The notes under the pieces are model-generated. The model was not told the DNA's origin and ran no database searches. It saw only the letters and a list, made by a program, of their open reading frames with translations. This document shows, one piece after another, positions 24,191-33,074 of a stretch of 42,411 bases of DNA; the stretch's first letter is position 1, and the number at the start of each line of letters is the position of its first letter. Source of the stretch: Olavius algarvensis associated proteobacterium Delta 3 (GTDB lineage Bacteria; Desulfobacterota; Desulfobacteria; Desulfobacterales; CAFBRK01). The DNA is taken from NCBI GenBank assembly GCA_903231505.1, contig CAFBRK010000284.1, positions 1 through 42,411 of the forward strand, in the 5' to 3' direction. The translations under genes were made by a program, and so were the position numbers.

Positions 24191-25024
24191 ATGTTTTCCC
24201 GAAGGTCGGTGTTGATCGTTGGCGTGATCCTGGTGATCGCCGTCAACCTCGTATTTCTGTCCGTAACCAGCACCCGGCATTCATCGTTCGGACCCGGGCG
24301 TATTGTTCTGACCCTCATTTCGCCGTTTCAGAGCGGCGTTACCCACACGATCCATTTTTTCCGAAGCATCTGGGGCCACTATTTCAATCTGGTCAACGTA
24401 TCCAAAAAAAACCAGGAGTTGCAGCAGCAGCTGCGCCTCACTTTGGAAAAAAACCATGCCCTGAAAGAAGTTGAACTGACCAATACCCGCCTTCGCAGTC
24501 TGCTCAATTTCAAAGAAGGAGTGGCCCGAAAGGTGCTGCCGGCGGAAGTCGTCGGAATGGACCCGTCCCCCTGGTTCAGAAGCATTATGATAGACAAGGG
24601 ATACCAGCATGGCATCCGCAAGGGCCTTCCCGTTGTTGTGTCCGAAGGCGTGGCCGGTCAGGTCACCGATGTGGCGCACCGATACGCAAAAGTCTTGTTG
24701 ATTATTGATCAGAACAGCTCAATGGACGCCCTGGTCCAAAGGACCCGGGCCCGCGGGATCGTCAGCGGTGGCGAAGAGCAGAACTGCCTGTTCCGCTACG
24801 TGCTCCGGAAAGAGGATGTGAAGATCGGCGACACCGTTGTTTCCTCCGGGCTGGATGGCGTTTTTCCGAAAGGGCTTCGAGTCGGGGAGGTGTCCGGTGT
24901 CGTTAAGCGGAGTGCGGGGATCTTCCAGGAAGTTATGGTAGCGCCCTACGCGGATTTTGAAAAACTTGAAGAAGTTCTGGTGATTATGAATCCATCCGTG
25001 GTCAATTTTTCCAAAGAGCAATGA
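24191..25024 (+). CDS. mreC: Rod shape-determining protein MreC
   Basis: A 277-residue inner-membrane/periplasmic protein. One N-terminal helix (about 7-25), a coiled coil (about 68-100) and two beta-barrel domains (about 110-270) are visible. Typical motifs are RKVLPAEVVGMDPSPWFRSI, DKGYQHGIRKGLPVV and EGVAGQVTDV. It links MreB filaments to PBP2 and RodA. The ATG is 4 bases after the mreB stop, and the gene overlaps mreD by 4 bases. Confidence 0.97.
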   Translation: MFSRRSVLIVGVILVIAVNLVFLSVTSTRHSSFGPGRIVLTLISPFQSGVTHTIHFFRSIWGHYFNLVNVSKKNQELQQQLRLTLEKNHALKEVELTNTRLRSLLNFKEGVARKVLPAEVVGMDPSPWFRSIMIDKGYQHGIRKGLPVVVSEGVAGQVTDVAHRYAKVLLIIDQNSSMDALVQRTRARGIVSGGEEQNCLFRYVLRKEDVKIGDTVVSSGLDGVFPKGLRVGEVSGVVKRSAGIFQEVMVAPYADFEKLEEVLVIMNPSVVNFSKEQ

Positions 25025-25563
25025 CCTATCTGTTTTACGCCATAATTAGTCTTGGGATCCTGGTGTGGCAGACGGCCGTGCAACCCCAGATGCCTTTTTT
25101 TCGATGGATGTACGATCTTCTCGTCTCGATCACCATATACCTTGGTCTGTACCGCCCGGCACGGGAAGGGCTTCCTGTGGTGTTCTGCCTCGGGTTCGCC
25201 ATGGACAATTTTTCAGCGGCGCCCTTTGGATTGTATATCACAAGCTACCTTTGGATTTTTGCCGGAATCAAATGGCTGATGACGTTTTTGGATGTTCGGG
25301 GAAGCCTGCTGCTGTATTTTGTTACCGCTGCCGGCATTTTGATTCAGAATTTCCTGTCACTGGCCACGGCGGTGGCCGGCGGCTCCGATCTGCCTCTGCC
25401 CGAGGGATTTACCCGTGGCCTGTTTATCCAGTTTTGCTGGGCACTGGTTATCGGTCCTCTGTTTTTGATGGCGTTCCGATGGATACATGAACATTTCGAA
25501 AAGTGGTGGATGGACCGGATGGCTGAAAAAAACGGCTACCCGACCCTGGGTAAATCGAAGTAG
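25021..25563 (+). CDS. mreD: Rod shape-determining protein MreD
   Basis: A 180-residue polytopic membrane protein with about five helices. The central motif AMDNFSAAPFGLYITSYLWIF is typical of MreD. It starts in the ATGA overlap with mreC, so translation is coupled. A 419-base repeat-filled gap separates it from mrdA, unusual within an mre operon. Confidence 0.93.
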   Translation: MTYLFYAIISLGILVWQTAVQPQMPFFRWMYDLLVSITIYLGLYRPAREGLPVVFCLGFAMDNFSAAPFGLYITSYLWIFAGIKWLMTFLDVRGSLLLYFVTAAGILIQNFLSLATAVAGGSDLPLPEGFTRGLFIQFCWALVIGPLFLMAFRWIHEHFEKWWMDRMAEKNGYPTLGKSK

Positions 25564-25569
25564 GTTCTG

Positions 25570-25792
25570 GATGCTTGATTCTGGATGCTTGATTCTGGAT
25601 GCTTGATTCTGGATGCTGGATTCTGGATGCTGGATACTGGATGCTGGATGCTGGATGCTGGATGAGCTCAACGCTGAAAGCTGAAGGTTCAAAGTTGAAA
25701 GATTGAATACGCCCGAGTATCCTGGATACTGGATGCTGGATGCTGGATGAGATGAAAGCTGAAAGTTGAAAGCCCAAAGCTGAAAGCTCAAC
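25570..25792. repeat. Heptamer arrays GATNCTK and GYTGAAA
   Basis: Thirteen uninterrupted heptamers of consensus GATNCTK run from 25570 to 25660. Five GCTGAAA-type heptamers follow at 25673-25707. Three more GATNCTG units (25725-25745) and six GCTGAAA-type units (about 25751-25792) complete the array. Because 7 is not a multiple of 3, the minus strand reads as a repetitive peptide in open frame, which is not a gene. Confidence 0.95.
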
Positions 25793-25820
25793 GATAAACG
25801 CAATGATACCCATGAATGCT

Positions 25821-25837
25821 GTTCCGCGGAGCGGAAC
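25821..25837. repeat. GTTCCGC palindrome, copy 1
   Basis: GTTCCGC-GGA-GCGGAAC, perfect 7-bp arms, followed by a conserved tail ending ACGCCGCC. The palindrome and tail recur at 37012-37048, in both cases after GCTGAAA heptamers. Confidence 0.8.
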
Positions 25838-25887
25838 AAATGACCAAATGACGCCGCCACCGGGCGGGAAATGACAGTCACCAACCG

Positions 25888-25975
25888 GCCAACGGGCCAA
25901 CGGGTCAACGGACTAACGGGCCAACGGGCTAACGGGCCAACGGGCCCACGGGTCAACGGGCCCACGGGCCAACGG
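25888..25975. repeat. Octamer tandem repeat, GCCAACGG x11
   Basis: Eleven consecutive 8-bp units of consensus GCCAACGG, with variation mainly at positions 1-4. The array ends 7 bases before the mrdA start. Its last GG plus AG forms the GGAG ribosome site. Confidence 0.95.
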
Positions 25976-25982
25976 AGCATCC

Positions 25983-27851
25983 ATGAGCGAATACCTACCG
26001 ACAGCAGATCAGGACTGGTACAAGCAGCGGTTAGCCGGTGTCATGCTGGTTGCCGTAGCGGCGTTTGCCATCCTCGGCTTTCGGTTGTTCCATTTGCAGG
26101 TCCTCCATGGCGATGAACTGCGTGAACTATCGGAACGCAACAGTATCCGTCTGCAGAGTATCGATCCTCCCCGGGGGTTAATCTTTGATCGAAACGGCCG
26201 GTTGCTTGTCGACAACCGACCGGCGTTCGATGTGAGCATTATTCCCAAAGACGCCAAACCGCTCGAGGAGACCATCCGGAAGCTGTCCCGTTTGCTGGGT
26301 GTTCCGGCGGATGGACTCATGACCAAGATCAAGACCCGTCGGCGCCAATCGGCGTACCAACCGATTCCCCTGAAGCAGGACATCGGCCGTAATGTCCTGG
26401 CAGCCATCGAGGCGCGACGTTATGATCTGCCCGGAGTTTTCATCGACGTCAAACCGAGACGCCAATATATCTATCGGCAGAGCGCCGCGCATCTCATCGG
26501 CTATTTGGGCGAAATCAATGCGGATGAGCTGAGCTGCGGTCTTTACGATGATTGCCGGGCCGGTGATTACATCGGCAAATTCGGCATTGAGAAGGCGTAC
26601 GAATCTTCCCTGCGCGGAGGACGCGGCGGGCGTCAGGTCGAGGTGAGCGCAAAGGGGCAAGTGGTGCGTGTGATGAAAACCGTGGGGGCCAAGCCGGGTC
26701 AAAATATCTTTCTCACCATTGACCAGCAGCTTCAGTTAAAAGCCGAAGAATTGTTGGCAGCTCAGGCCGGTGCAGCTATCGCCATGGATCCCACCACCGG
26801 CCAGTTGCTGGCCATGGCCAGCAGCCCGTCATTCGACCAAAACGCATTTGTCAGCGGTATGACCCATGACCAATGGAATGTTCTGATTTCCAATCCTCAA
26901 CGACCGATGTCCAACAAGGCGGTCCAGGGGGAATACCCCCCGGCGTCGACCTATAAAATCGTTACGGCGATTGCTGGTCTGGAAGAGGAACTGATTGATG
27001 AGACCACCACATTCTTCTGCCCCGGCTTTCTGAAGTTCGGCAACCGGGTGTACCGTTGCTGGAAAAAGGGCGGCCACGGCCATATGGATGTTGTCCGGGC
27101 GATCGCTGAATCGTGCGATGTATTTTTTTACCAGGTCGGTCAAAAACTCGGTGTCGATCGCATCGCGTGGTACGCCAGAGCCTGCGGACTGGGATCCTCT
27201 ACAGGCTCGAAAATGGACCATGAAGCCAAGGGGCTGATCCCCACAGCGGAATGGAAATTGAAGCGCACCGGGATTCCCTGGCAGGCAGGGGAAACACTGT
27301 CGGTTGCGATCGGCCAGGGCTACAACCTGGTGACTCCCATTCAAATGCTGACGCTGGTGGCAGCGGTCGCCAATCAGGGGGCACAATACCAGCCCTTTGT
27401 CCTCGAGAGGGTCGAAACAGCCCAGGAAGAGGTCATTAAAACCAGTCAACCCAAAGAGGTGAGCCGGTTGCCGGTCAGTCCGGACACCCTCGAACTGGTT
27501 CGCCGGGGGCTTTGGGAGGTGGTCAATACCCCGGGCGGCACTGCATATGGCTCCCGGTTAAAGGATGTCGACATGAGCGGGAAAACCGGTACGGCGCAGA
27601 TCGTCGGGCGCAAGGACGATGAACCGGAAGCCGAGGACGAGGAAATCGAGGAGCAGTTCAAAGATCACGCCTGGTTCGTCGCCTATGCGCCTTCGGAAGC
27701 TCCAAGGATTGCTGTTGCGGTCATTGTTGAACATGGTGAGCACGGCTCATCCACCGCCGCCCCGATTGCGCGAGAAATGATCAGAAGCTATCTGAAGAAC
27801 CTTCCGGCGGAGGCGCGTCAGCTGGCCACAGTCAGCGAGGACGTGGAGTAA
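25983..27851 (+). CDS. mrdA: Penicillin-binding protein 2 (MrdA)
   Basis: A 622-residue class B penicillin-binding protein, the transpeptidase of the elongasome. One membrane helix (about 20-40) is followed by the pedestal domain (about 55-230) with RGLIFDRNGRLLVDN. The catalytic domain has the nucleophile Ser322 in STYK, SCD for the SxN motif, and SGKTGTAQ for KTG. The length is typical of PBP2. An acidic insert (DDEPEAEDEEIEEQ, about 545-560) follows the KTG motif. The ribosome site GGAG, 5 bases upstream, lies at the end of the octamer array. It acts with RodA, encoded 367 bases downstream. Confidence 0.97.
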   Translation: MSEYLPTADQDWYKQRLAGVMLVAVAAFAILGFRLFHLQVLHGDELRELSERNSIRLQSIDPPRGLIFDRNGRLLVDNRPAFDVSIIPKDAKPLEETIRKLSRLLGVPADGLMTKIKTRRRQSAYQPIPLKQDIGRNVLAAIEARRYDLPGVFIDVKPRRQYIYRQSAAHLIGYLGEINADELSCGLYDDCRAGDYIGKFGIEKAYESSLRGGRGGRQVEVSAKGQVVRVMKTVGAKPGQNIFLTIDQQLQLKAEELLAAQAGAAIAMDPTTGQLLAMASSPSFDQNAFVSGMTHDQWNVLISNPQRPMSNKAVQGEYPPASTYKIVTAIAGLEEELIDETTTFFCPGFLKFGNRVYRCWKKGGHGHMDVVRAIAESCDVFFYQVGQKLGVDRIAWYARACGLGSSTGSKMDHEAKGLIPTAEWKLKRTGIPWQAGETLSVAIGQGYNLVTPIQMLTLVAAVANQGAQYQPFVLERVETAQEEVIKTSQPKEVSRLPVSPDTLELVRRGLWEVVNTPGGTAYGSRLKDVDMSGKTGTAQIVGRKDDEPEAEDEEIEEQFKDHAWFVAYAPSEAPRIAVAVIVEHGEHGSSTAAPIAREMIRSYLKNLPAEARQLATVSEDVE

Positions 27852-27861
27852 CGAAAAACAA

Positions 27862-28204
27862 GCTCGAAGCTGAAAGTTGGAAGCTGGAAGCTGGAAGGGC
27901 AGGGCCTCTGGATGCTGGATGCTGGATGCTTGTCTGCCTTAGAAGGGCAGGATTCGGGTGTCAGGTGTCGGGTTTCAGGAAACAAGATGCACGATGCAGG
28001 CCCCGCAGGCCATACGTTGACTACTATTATATTATTACAATAACTTGGATCCTGAATCTTGGATCTTGTATCCAGGAAGAACCGGCTAAACCGGCGAACC
28101 GGCAAACCGGCAAACCGAAGTCCAAATCTCAAATGACAAATTTCAACCTTGAACCTTGAACCTTGAACCCTGAACCCTGAACTTTGAACCAAGAACCTTG
28201 AACC
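27862..28204. repeat. Heptamer/octamer arrays between mrdA and rodA
   Basis: Five units of GCTGGAA type at 27862-27896, three GATGCTG units at 27911-27931, heptamers of GGATCTT type near 28047-28075, AAACCGGC octamers at about 28080-28118, and nine TTGAACC heptamers at 28142-28204. The whole 367-base gap is built of such blocks; no gene or terminator is visible. Confidence 0.9.
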
Positions 28205-28218
28205 CCGGATCATAGACC

Positions 28219-29322
28219 ATGTTTGACCGGAGACTTCTACAATATTTTGACTGGGTCCTGCTCGGTCTGACCCTTCTGCTGGGTGCCGTGGGGATCCTGA
28301 CCATATTCAGTGCTGTGACCACAGCCGTGGAAGCGCCCCAGAAAGCGCTCTATATCAAACAGCTTGTCTGGTTCGGCATCGGCCTGATGGTGATGGTCGC
28401 CTGCTTTACCTTTAACTACAAGACCCTGGATCGCTGGGCATTTTTCATTTTCGGGTTTTGTATTTTGCTGCTGATCGCGGTACTGTTTTTCGGAAAATAT
28501 GTCGGCGGGTCCCGCCGGTGGCTGAGTTTCGGGATCGTGTCGTTGCAGCCTTCGGAGCTGGTTAAAATCGCGTTGATCATCGTTCTGGCGCGCTATTACT
28601 CCCGCAACGTCACCCCGAAAGGACTTACCCTGCGGCAGCTGATGACGCCCATGGCGCTGACGGTGCTGCCGTTTGTCCTGATTGCACGTCAACCCGATCT
28701 GGGAACAGCCATGCTCCTGCTGCTGATCGCCGGTTCCATGACGCTGTTTGCCAAAATCGGGCGCCGCTCCCTGGTCTCCCTGATCATCGCCGGTACCATC
28801 AGCGTGCCTATCGTGTGGTTTTTCCTGAAAGGTTACCAAAAACAGCGCATCCTCACGTTTCTAAACCCGGACCGGGATCCCCTCGGTGCGGGGTATCATA
28901 TCATCCAATCCAAAATTGCCATCGGGTCCGGGATGCTCACCGGGAAGGGCTTTCTGAAAGGCACCCAGAATGCCCTGGCATTTCTTCCCGAACAGCACAC
29001 CGATTTTATCTTTTCGGTGCTCGCCGAAGAGTGGGGATTTGTCGGTTCCGGAATATTCCTTTGCCTGTGTCTATTGATGATCGTATGGATTTTGAACGTT
29101 GCCCTCAGCTGCCGGGACCCGTTTGGCACGTTCCTGGCCGTGGGCATCTCAGCGATGCTTTTTTGGCAGGTGTTTGTAAACATCGGCATGGTGATGGGCC
29201 TGATGCCGGTCGTGGGTGTTCCGCTGCCCCTGGTCAGCTACGGCGGCTCTTCGAGTATGATGGTGATGATCAGTATCGGCATATTGCTGAATATCAGCAT
29301 GCGGCGATTTTTATTTGAATAA
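28219..29322 (+). CDS. rodA: Rod shape-determining peptidoglycan polymerase RodA
   Basis: A 367-residue SEDS-family membrane glycosyltransferase with about ten helices. Signature segments are KYVGGSRRWLSFGIVSLQPSE (conserved before the catalytic loop), LIARQPDLGTAMLLL, and FLPEQHTDFIFSVLAEEWGF with the essential Asp. It ends with the family motif GVPLPLVSYGGSS. It polymerises glycan strands from lipid II together with PBP2. The ATG has only a weak ribosome site (CCGGA, 13 bases upstream). The bactofilin gene follows after 12 bases, so the two are probably co-transcribed. Confidence 0.97.
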   Translation: MFDRRLLQYFDWVLLGLTLLLGAVGILTIFSAVTTAVEAPQKALYIKQLVWFGIGLMVMVACFTFNYKTLDRWAFFIFGFCILLLIAVLFFGKYVGGSRRWLSFGIVSLQPSELVKIALIIVLARYYSRNVTPKGLTLRQLMTPMALTVLPFVLIARQPDLGTAMLLLLIAGSMTLFAKIGRRSLVSLIIAGTISVPIVWFFLKGYQKQRILTFLNPDRDPLGAGYHIIQSKIAIGSGMLTGKGFLKGTQNALAFLPEQHTDFIFSVLAEEWGFVGSGIFLCLCLLMIVWILNVALSCRDPFGTFLAVGISAMLFWQVFVNIGMVMGLMPVVGVPLPLVSYGGSSSMMVMISIGILLNISMRRFLFE

Positions 29323-29334
29323 CGTGGAGGAAAC

Positions 29335-29781
29335 ATGGGAAAGCAGAAGCCGAAAGAGGCGGTAACGACGTTCATCGGTACAGACGCCGTTGTGGAGGGC
29401 ACCGTAGAGTTTGAAGGAACCATCCGGATCGACGGCGGCATCCACGGGAGCATCATTAGCAAGAGCGGCACGCTGATCATCGGGGAGAACGCGCACATAA
29501 AAGCGGAGATCTCCGTGAATCGGGCCGTTATCATGGGCGTCGTGGAAGGCACGGTGGAGGCGAAACACTGTATCGAGGCCTACCCCCCATCCCGGATCAA
29601 TGGAAACATCGAGGCACCGGTCATATCCATCGAACCCGGGGTCATTTTCAACGGCCTTTGCCGGATGTCGGGCAAGAATGTAACGCCGCTTCGAACCCCG
29701 GAAACGACCGGTAATTCTGGGATAACAAGAGGACCTGAGGGGTTCGTAAATTTTTCCAAAAAACCTTTGACAAACTTTTGA
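29335..29781 (+). CDS. bacA: Bactofilin
   Basis: A 148-residue polymerising cytoskeletal protein of the bactofilin (DUF583) family. The core of short beta-helix repeats (about 12-105) reads TFIGTDAVVEGTVEFEGTIR, then DGGIHGSIISKSGTLIIGENAHI, with typical Gly and hydrophobic spacing. Short disordered ends flank it. Bactofilins make nucleotide-free filaments that localise cell-wall enzymes or chromosome-partition proteins. Placement 12 bases after rodA supports a role in shape. GGAGG lies 5 bases before the ATG. The atp promoter candidate overlaps its last codons. Confidence 0.93.
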   Translation: MGKQKPKEAVTTFIGTDAVVEGTVEFEGTIRIDGGIHGSIISKSGTLIIGENAHIKAEISVNRAVIMGVVEGTVEAKHCIEAYPPSRINGNIEAPVISIEPGVIFNGLCRMSGKNVTPLRTPETTGNSGITRGPEGFVNFSKKPLTNF

Positions 29782-29795
29782 GCCTGAGGTATAGA
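29767..29795 (+). promoter_or_regulatory. Sigma-70 promoter of the atp operon
   Basis: TTGACA (29767-29772), a 17-base spacer, TATAGA (29790-29795): close to consensus at both hexamers. The -35 and part of the spacer lie inside the 3' end of the bactofilin gene, 83 bases before atpF'. Confidence 0.8.
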
Positions 29796-29877
29796 CCGCG
29801 CAGCTTATCTTTTGGTAATTAGCAAATTCCCCCGATTACTCAATGAGTTGCACAAATCCGGGAATGGAGGATCGCCC

Positions 29878-30303
29878 ATGATTAGCGTTGACGGATCGTT
29901 GTTTATTCAGATCGCCAACTTCCTTATATTAATATTTATCCTGAATATCTTGCTTTACCGCCCCATCCGAAAAATCCTCATTGATCGTAAAGAAAAGATA
30001 ACCGGCCTCGAACAGGGTATCGATATGTTTCACAAAGATGCCCAGGACAAGGAAGAAGCCTTTGCCAAGGGCATCAAAGATGCCCGTGCCGACGGCCTGG
30101 CCAAAAAGGATGGGCTGCTTGCAGAGGCTGCCGAAGAGGAACGGCAGATCATCGGGGAAATCAACGAGCGGGCTCAGGCAGAGCTGGCCGAAATCAGGGC
30201 AAAGGTAGCCGAGGATGCCGAGGCGGTTCGTGCATCGCTGAAAAGTCAGGTGGATGATTTTGCGAAGGCCATCGGACAGAAAATATTGGGGAGGGCTATT
30301 TAA
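29878..30303 (+). CDS. atpF': ATP synthase F0 subunit b' (AtpX-type)
   Basis: A 141-residue peripheral-stalk subunit. One membrane helix (about 8-28: FIQIANFLILIFILNILLYR) leads into a long polar helix with Ala/Glu-rich heptads. It is the first of two diverged b-type subunits, as in photosynthetic bacteria and many deltaproteobacteria. The stop TAA shares a base with the atpF ATG. I chose the ATG at 29878, with GGAGG 8-12 bases upstream; a longer frame from 29812 has no such site. Confidence 0.93.
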   Translation: MISVDGSLFIQIANFLILIFILNILLYRPIRKILIDRKEKITGLEQGIDMFHKDAQDKEEAFAKGIKDARADGLAKKDGLLAEAAEEERQIIGEINERAQAELAEIRAKVAEDAEAVRASLKSQVDDFAKAIGQKILGRAI

Positions 30304-30902
30304 TGTTACAGGTGCATCTCAACCGGAAGCGACGGACACCGATGATCGTTTGCATGGCGGTGCTTCTGCTGGCGTTCACCGGTCCGGTGTTTGCGTCCTC
30401 TGAAGGGGGTCAGGGAGAGGCAGAGTCCCATTGGACGTCTACCGATACCTACCGGGTCATGAACTTTACCGTGTTGTTTGTCGGACTTTTTCTGCTGCTG
30501 CGAAAGCCGGTGGCCAACGCGCTGGGGGCACGTATCAGCGGTATCAGGGAGCAGATAAGAGAACTGGAATCCAAAAAAGCCGAAGCCGAAAAACAGCTTG
30601 CCCAGTACAACGAGAAACTCTCCCAGCTCGACAAGGAAGCAGGGCACATCGTCGAGAACTACATCAAGCAGGGCGAAGAAGCCAAAGCCCGGATCATCGA
30701 AGAGGCCAAGGCGGCAGCCTTCAAGCTGGAAGAGCAGGCCAAGCGGAACATTGACAACGAGTTCAAGAAGGCCAAAGAAAAAATCCAGGAGGAAATCGTC
30801 GAACAGGCCCTGGCAAAAGCCGAGGAAATGATTGCGGGAAAAATTACCCCTGACGACCAGGAAAAACTGGTGGATGAATATATAGAGAAGGTGGTGGCAT
30901 AG
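30303..30902 (+). CDS. atpF: ATP synthase F0 subunit b
   Basis: A 199-residue stalk subunit with an unusual N-terminus. A signal-peptide-like segment (about 12-32, ending VFASS) precedes a short acidic stretch and the membrane helix (about 52-66). A long right-handed coiled coil follows (about 70-185: IREQIRELESKKAEAEKQLA and so on). Such extended b subunits occur in deltaproteobacteria. It dimerises with b' and binds the delta subunit. It overlaps atpF' by 1 base and atpH by 1 base. Confidence 0.93.
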   Translation: MLQVHLNRKRRTPMIVCMAVLLLAFTGPVFASSEGGQGEAESHWTSTDTYRVMNFTVLFVGLFLLLRKPVANALGARISGIREQIRELESKKAEAEKQLAQYNEKLSQLDKEAGHIVENYIKQGEEAKARIIEEAKAAAFKLEEQAKRNIDNEFKKAKEKIQEEIVEQALAKAEEMIAGKITPDDQEKLVDEYIEKVVA

Positions 30903-31453
30903 TGAAAAATTTTGCGATAGCACGGCGTTATGCCAAAGCGCTTCTGTTGATCGGCAAGGAAGACGGGAAGGCCGACACCTACCGGCAGGAGCTGTCCGGT
31001 ATCGCCGGTTTGATAGAGGGCGACAGCGCGCTGAAGCAGGCGATTACCAACCCCCTGTATAACGCGGCCGGCCGGCGGCAAGTGCTCGAGGCCGTTGTCG
31101 GAAAACTGAATTTGTCAAAGGTGATGACATCCTTCCTGTTGCTCCTTTTCGACAAAGGCAGAATCGGGTTCTTAACCACGATCAGCGACTTTTTCGAAAA
31201 AATGGTTGATGAACTCCAGGGCCTGGCCCGTGCCAGCCTGGTGTCAGCGGGCGAGTTGCCGGGCGAGACGGTGGAAAAAATCAGGGTGGCGCTGTCCAAA
31301 CGTATCGGCAAGGAAGTGACCCTTGAGGTAGAACAGGATCCCAGCCTCATCGGCGGGATCGTGACAAGGATAGGGGATCTTGTGCTGGATGGGAGCATCA
31401 AGACCCAGCTGATCAGCATGCGAGAATCTTTAAAAAGGGGTGAGAGTGTCTGA
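30902..31453 (+). CDS. atpH: ATP synthase F1 subunit delta
   Basis: A 183-residue subunit (OSCP family) that fixes the alpha3beta3 head to the b stalk. Motifs are the N-terminal IARRYAKALLLIG and the C-terminal strand pattern VTLEVEQDPSLIGGIVTRIGDLVLDGSIKTQL, typical of the family. The start is GTG at 30902, overlapping the atpF stop codon; the stop overlaps the atpA ATG. The tight overlaps indicate translational coupling. Confidence 0.96.
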   Translation: MKNFAIARRYAKALLLIGKEDGKADTYRQELSGIAGLIEGDSALKQAITNPLYNAAGRRQVLEAVVGKLNLSKVMTSFLLLLFDKGRIGFLTTISDFFEKMVDELQGLARASLVSAGELPGETVEKIRVALSKRIGKEVTLEVEQDPSLIGGIVTRIGDLVLDGSIKTQLISMRESLKRGESV

Positions 31454-32970
31454 TGGAACTAAAAGCTGAAGAAATAAGCCAGATTATCAAAGAGCAGATT
31501 ACGGATTACGACAAGAAGGTTGAATTGAGCGAAACCGGGACCGTCTTGTCCGTTGGTGATGGCATCGCCAGGGTCTATGGCCTGGAAAAGGTTATGGCTC
31601 TTGAGCTGGTGGAATTCCCCGGCGGTATCCTCGGGCTGGTACTCAACCTGGAAGAGGACAATGTGGGTTGCGCCATTATGGGTGAAGACACCCACATCAA
31701 AGAGGGTGACATCGTCAAGCGGACCGGCCAGATCGCCCAGGTCCCCGTCGGCGAGGCCGTTGTCGGCCGTGTTGTCTCGGCAGTGGGCGAACCCCTCGAT
31801 GGTAAAGGTCCCATCGATTCACAGGAATTCAGCCGTGTCGAAATGGTGGCGCCGGGGGTTATCGCCCGCAAGAGCGTGCATGAGCCCTGCTACACCGGCC
31901 TGAAGGCAATCGACGCCATGACGCCGGTCGGTCGCGGGCAGCGGGAGCTGATCATCGGTGACCGTCAGATCGGCAAGACCGCTGTAGCTGTCGACGCAAT
32001 TATTGCCCAGAAGGAAACCGACGTCTACTGCATTTATGTCGCCTGCGGACAGAAAAAATCGACGGTGGCCCAGGTCCATGCCATACTGGAAAAACATGGT
32101 GCCATGGAGTACACGACCATCGTGTCGGCCTGCGCCAGCGACCCGGCGACCCTGCAGTACGTCGCGCCCTACGCCGGTTGCGCCATGGGTGAATACTTCC
32201 GGGATAAAGGCCAGCACGCGCTGATCATCTACGATGACCTCTCCAAACAGGCGGCGGCCTATCGGCAGGTGTCCCTGCTCCTGCGCCGTCCTCCCGGACG
32301 CGAGGCCTTTCCCGGCGACATTTTCTACAATCACTCCCGCCTGCTCGAACGGTCGGCCAAGCTCAACGACGAACTGGGGGCCGGTTCCCTGACCGCTCTG
32401 CCGATCATCGAGACCCAGGCCGGTGACGTCTCGGCCTACATCCCCACCAACGTGATTTCGATTACCGATGGGCAGATTTATCTGGAGCCCGCACTTTTCT
32501 TTGCCGGTGTGCGCCCGGCCATCAACGTCGGCCTCTCGGTATCCCGGGTGGGGGGTGCCGCCCAGGTCAAAGCCATGAAACAGGTTGCCGGCACACTGCG
32601 GCTCGATCTGGCCCAGTACCGCGAGCTGGAAGCCTTTGCGGCCTTCGGGTCCGACCTGGACAAGGCCACCCAGAAACAGCTTACCCGGGGGGCGCGGCTC
32701 GTTGAAATTCTAAAACAGCCTCAGTATCAACCGCTGCCCATGCAGAAGCAGGTGACCGTACTGTACGCCGGCACCCGTGGCTTCCTGGACAAATACCCGG
32801 TGGACGTACTTCAAAAATACGAAGCCGGACTCTATCCGTTTATCGAGAACAACTATCCCGCGGTCTTCGAACAGCTCGTTGAAAAACAGTCCATCGACGA
32901 TGATTTGGACAAAATAATGTCGGATGCCCTGACCGCCTACGACGAGGAGTTTAAGGACACCATCAAGTAA
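31453..32970 (+). CDS. atpA: ATP synthase F1 subunit alpha
   Basis: A 505-residue non-catalytic nucleotide-binding subunit of F1. It shows the N-terminal beta-barrel (VLSVGDGIARVYGLEKV), the P-loop GDRQIGKTAVAVDA (about 169-182), LIIYDDLSKQAAAYRQVSLL, and the C-terminal helical domain. The length is typical. It works with beta as the hexameric head that makes ATP from the proton (or sodium) gradient. Confidence 0.98.
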   Translation: MELKAEEISQIIKEQITDYDKKVELSETGTVLSVGDGIARVYGLEKVMALELVEFPGGILGLVLNLEEDNVGCAIMGEDTHIKEGDIVKRTGQIAQVPVGEAVVGRVVSAVGEPLDGKGPIDSQEFSRVEMVAPGVIARKSVHEPCYTGLKAIDAMTPVGRGQRELIIGDRQIGKTAVAVDAIIAQKETDVYCIYVACGQKKSTVAQVHAILEKHGAMEYTTIVSACASDPATLQYVAPYAGCAMGEYFRDKGQHALIIYDDLSKQAAAYRQVSLLLRRPPGREAFPGDIFYNHSRLLERSAKLNDELGAGSLTALPIIETQAGDVSAYIPTNVISITDGQIYLEPALFFAGVRPAINVGLSVSRVGGAAQVKAMKQVAGTLRLDLAQYRELEAFAAFGSDLDKATQKQLTRGARLVEILKQPQYQPLPMQKQVTVLYAGTRGFLDKYPVDVLQKYEAGLYPFIENNYPAVFEQLVEKQSIDDDLDKIMSDALTAYDEEFKDTIK

Positions 32971-33074
32971 GCCTGGTATTGGTGCTGGGCGCTTCGGTAT
33001 GCCTTGCCGGATACCGGAAGTCTGGAGGATGCCCATTGCCCGATACTCGACAAACGAATAAAGGATAGCACTAC

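Noticed and set aside
25570..25975. CRISPR array
   Set aside because: Units are 7-8 bp in direct tandem without spacers; no cas genes are nearby.
25357..25980. Long minus-strand open frame with ASSIQHP-type repeats
   Set aside because: It is the translation of heptamer and octamer DNA repeats plus the antisense of mreD; it has no ribosome site and a repetitive composition explained by the DNA.
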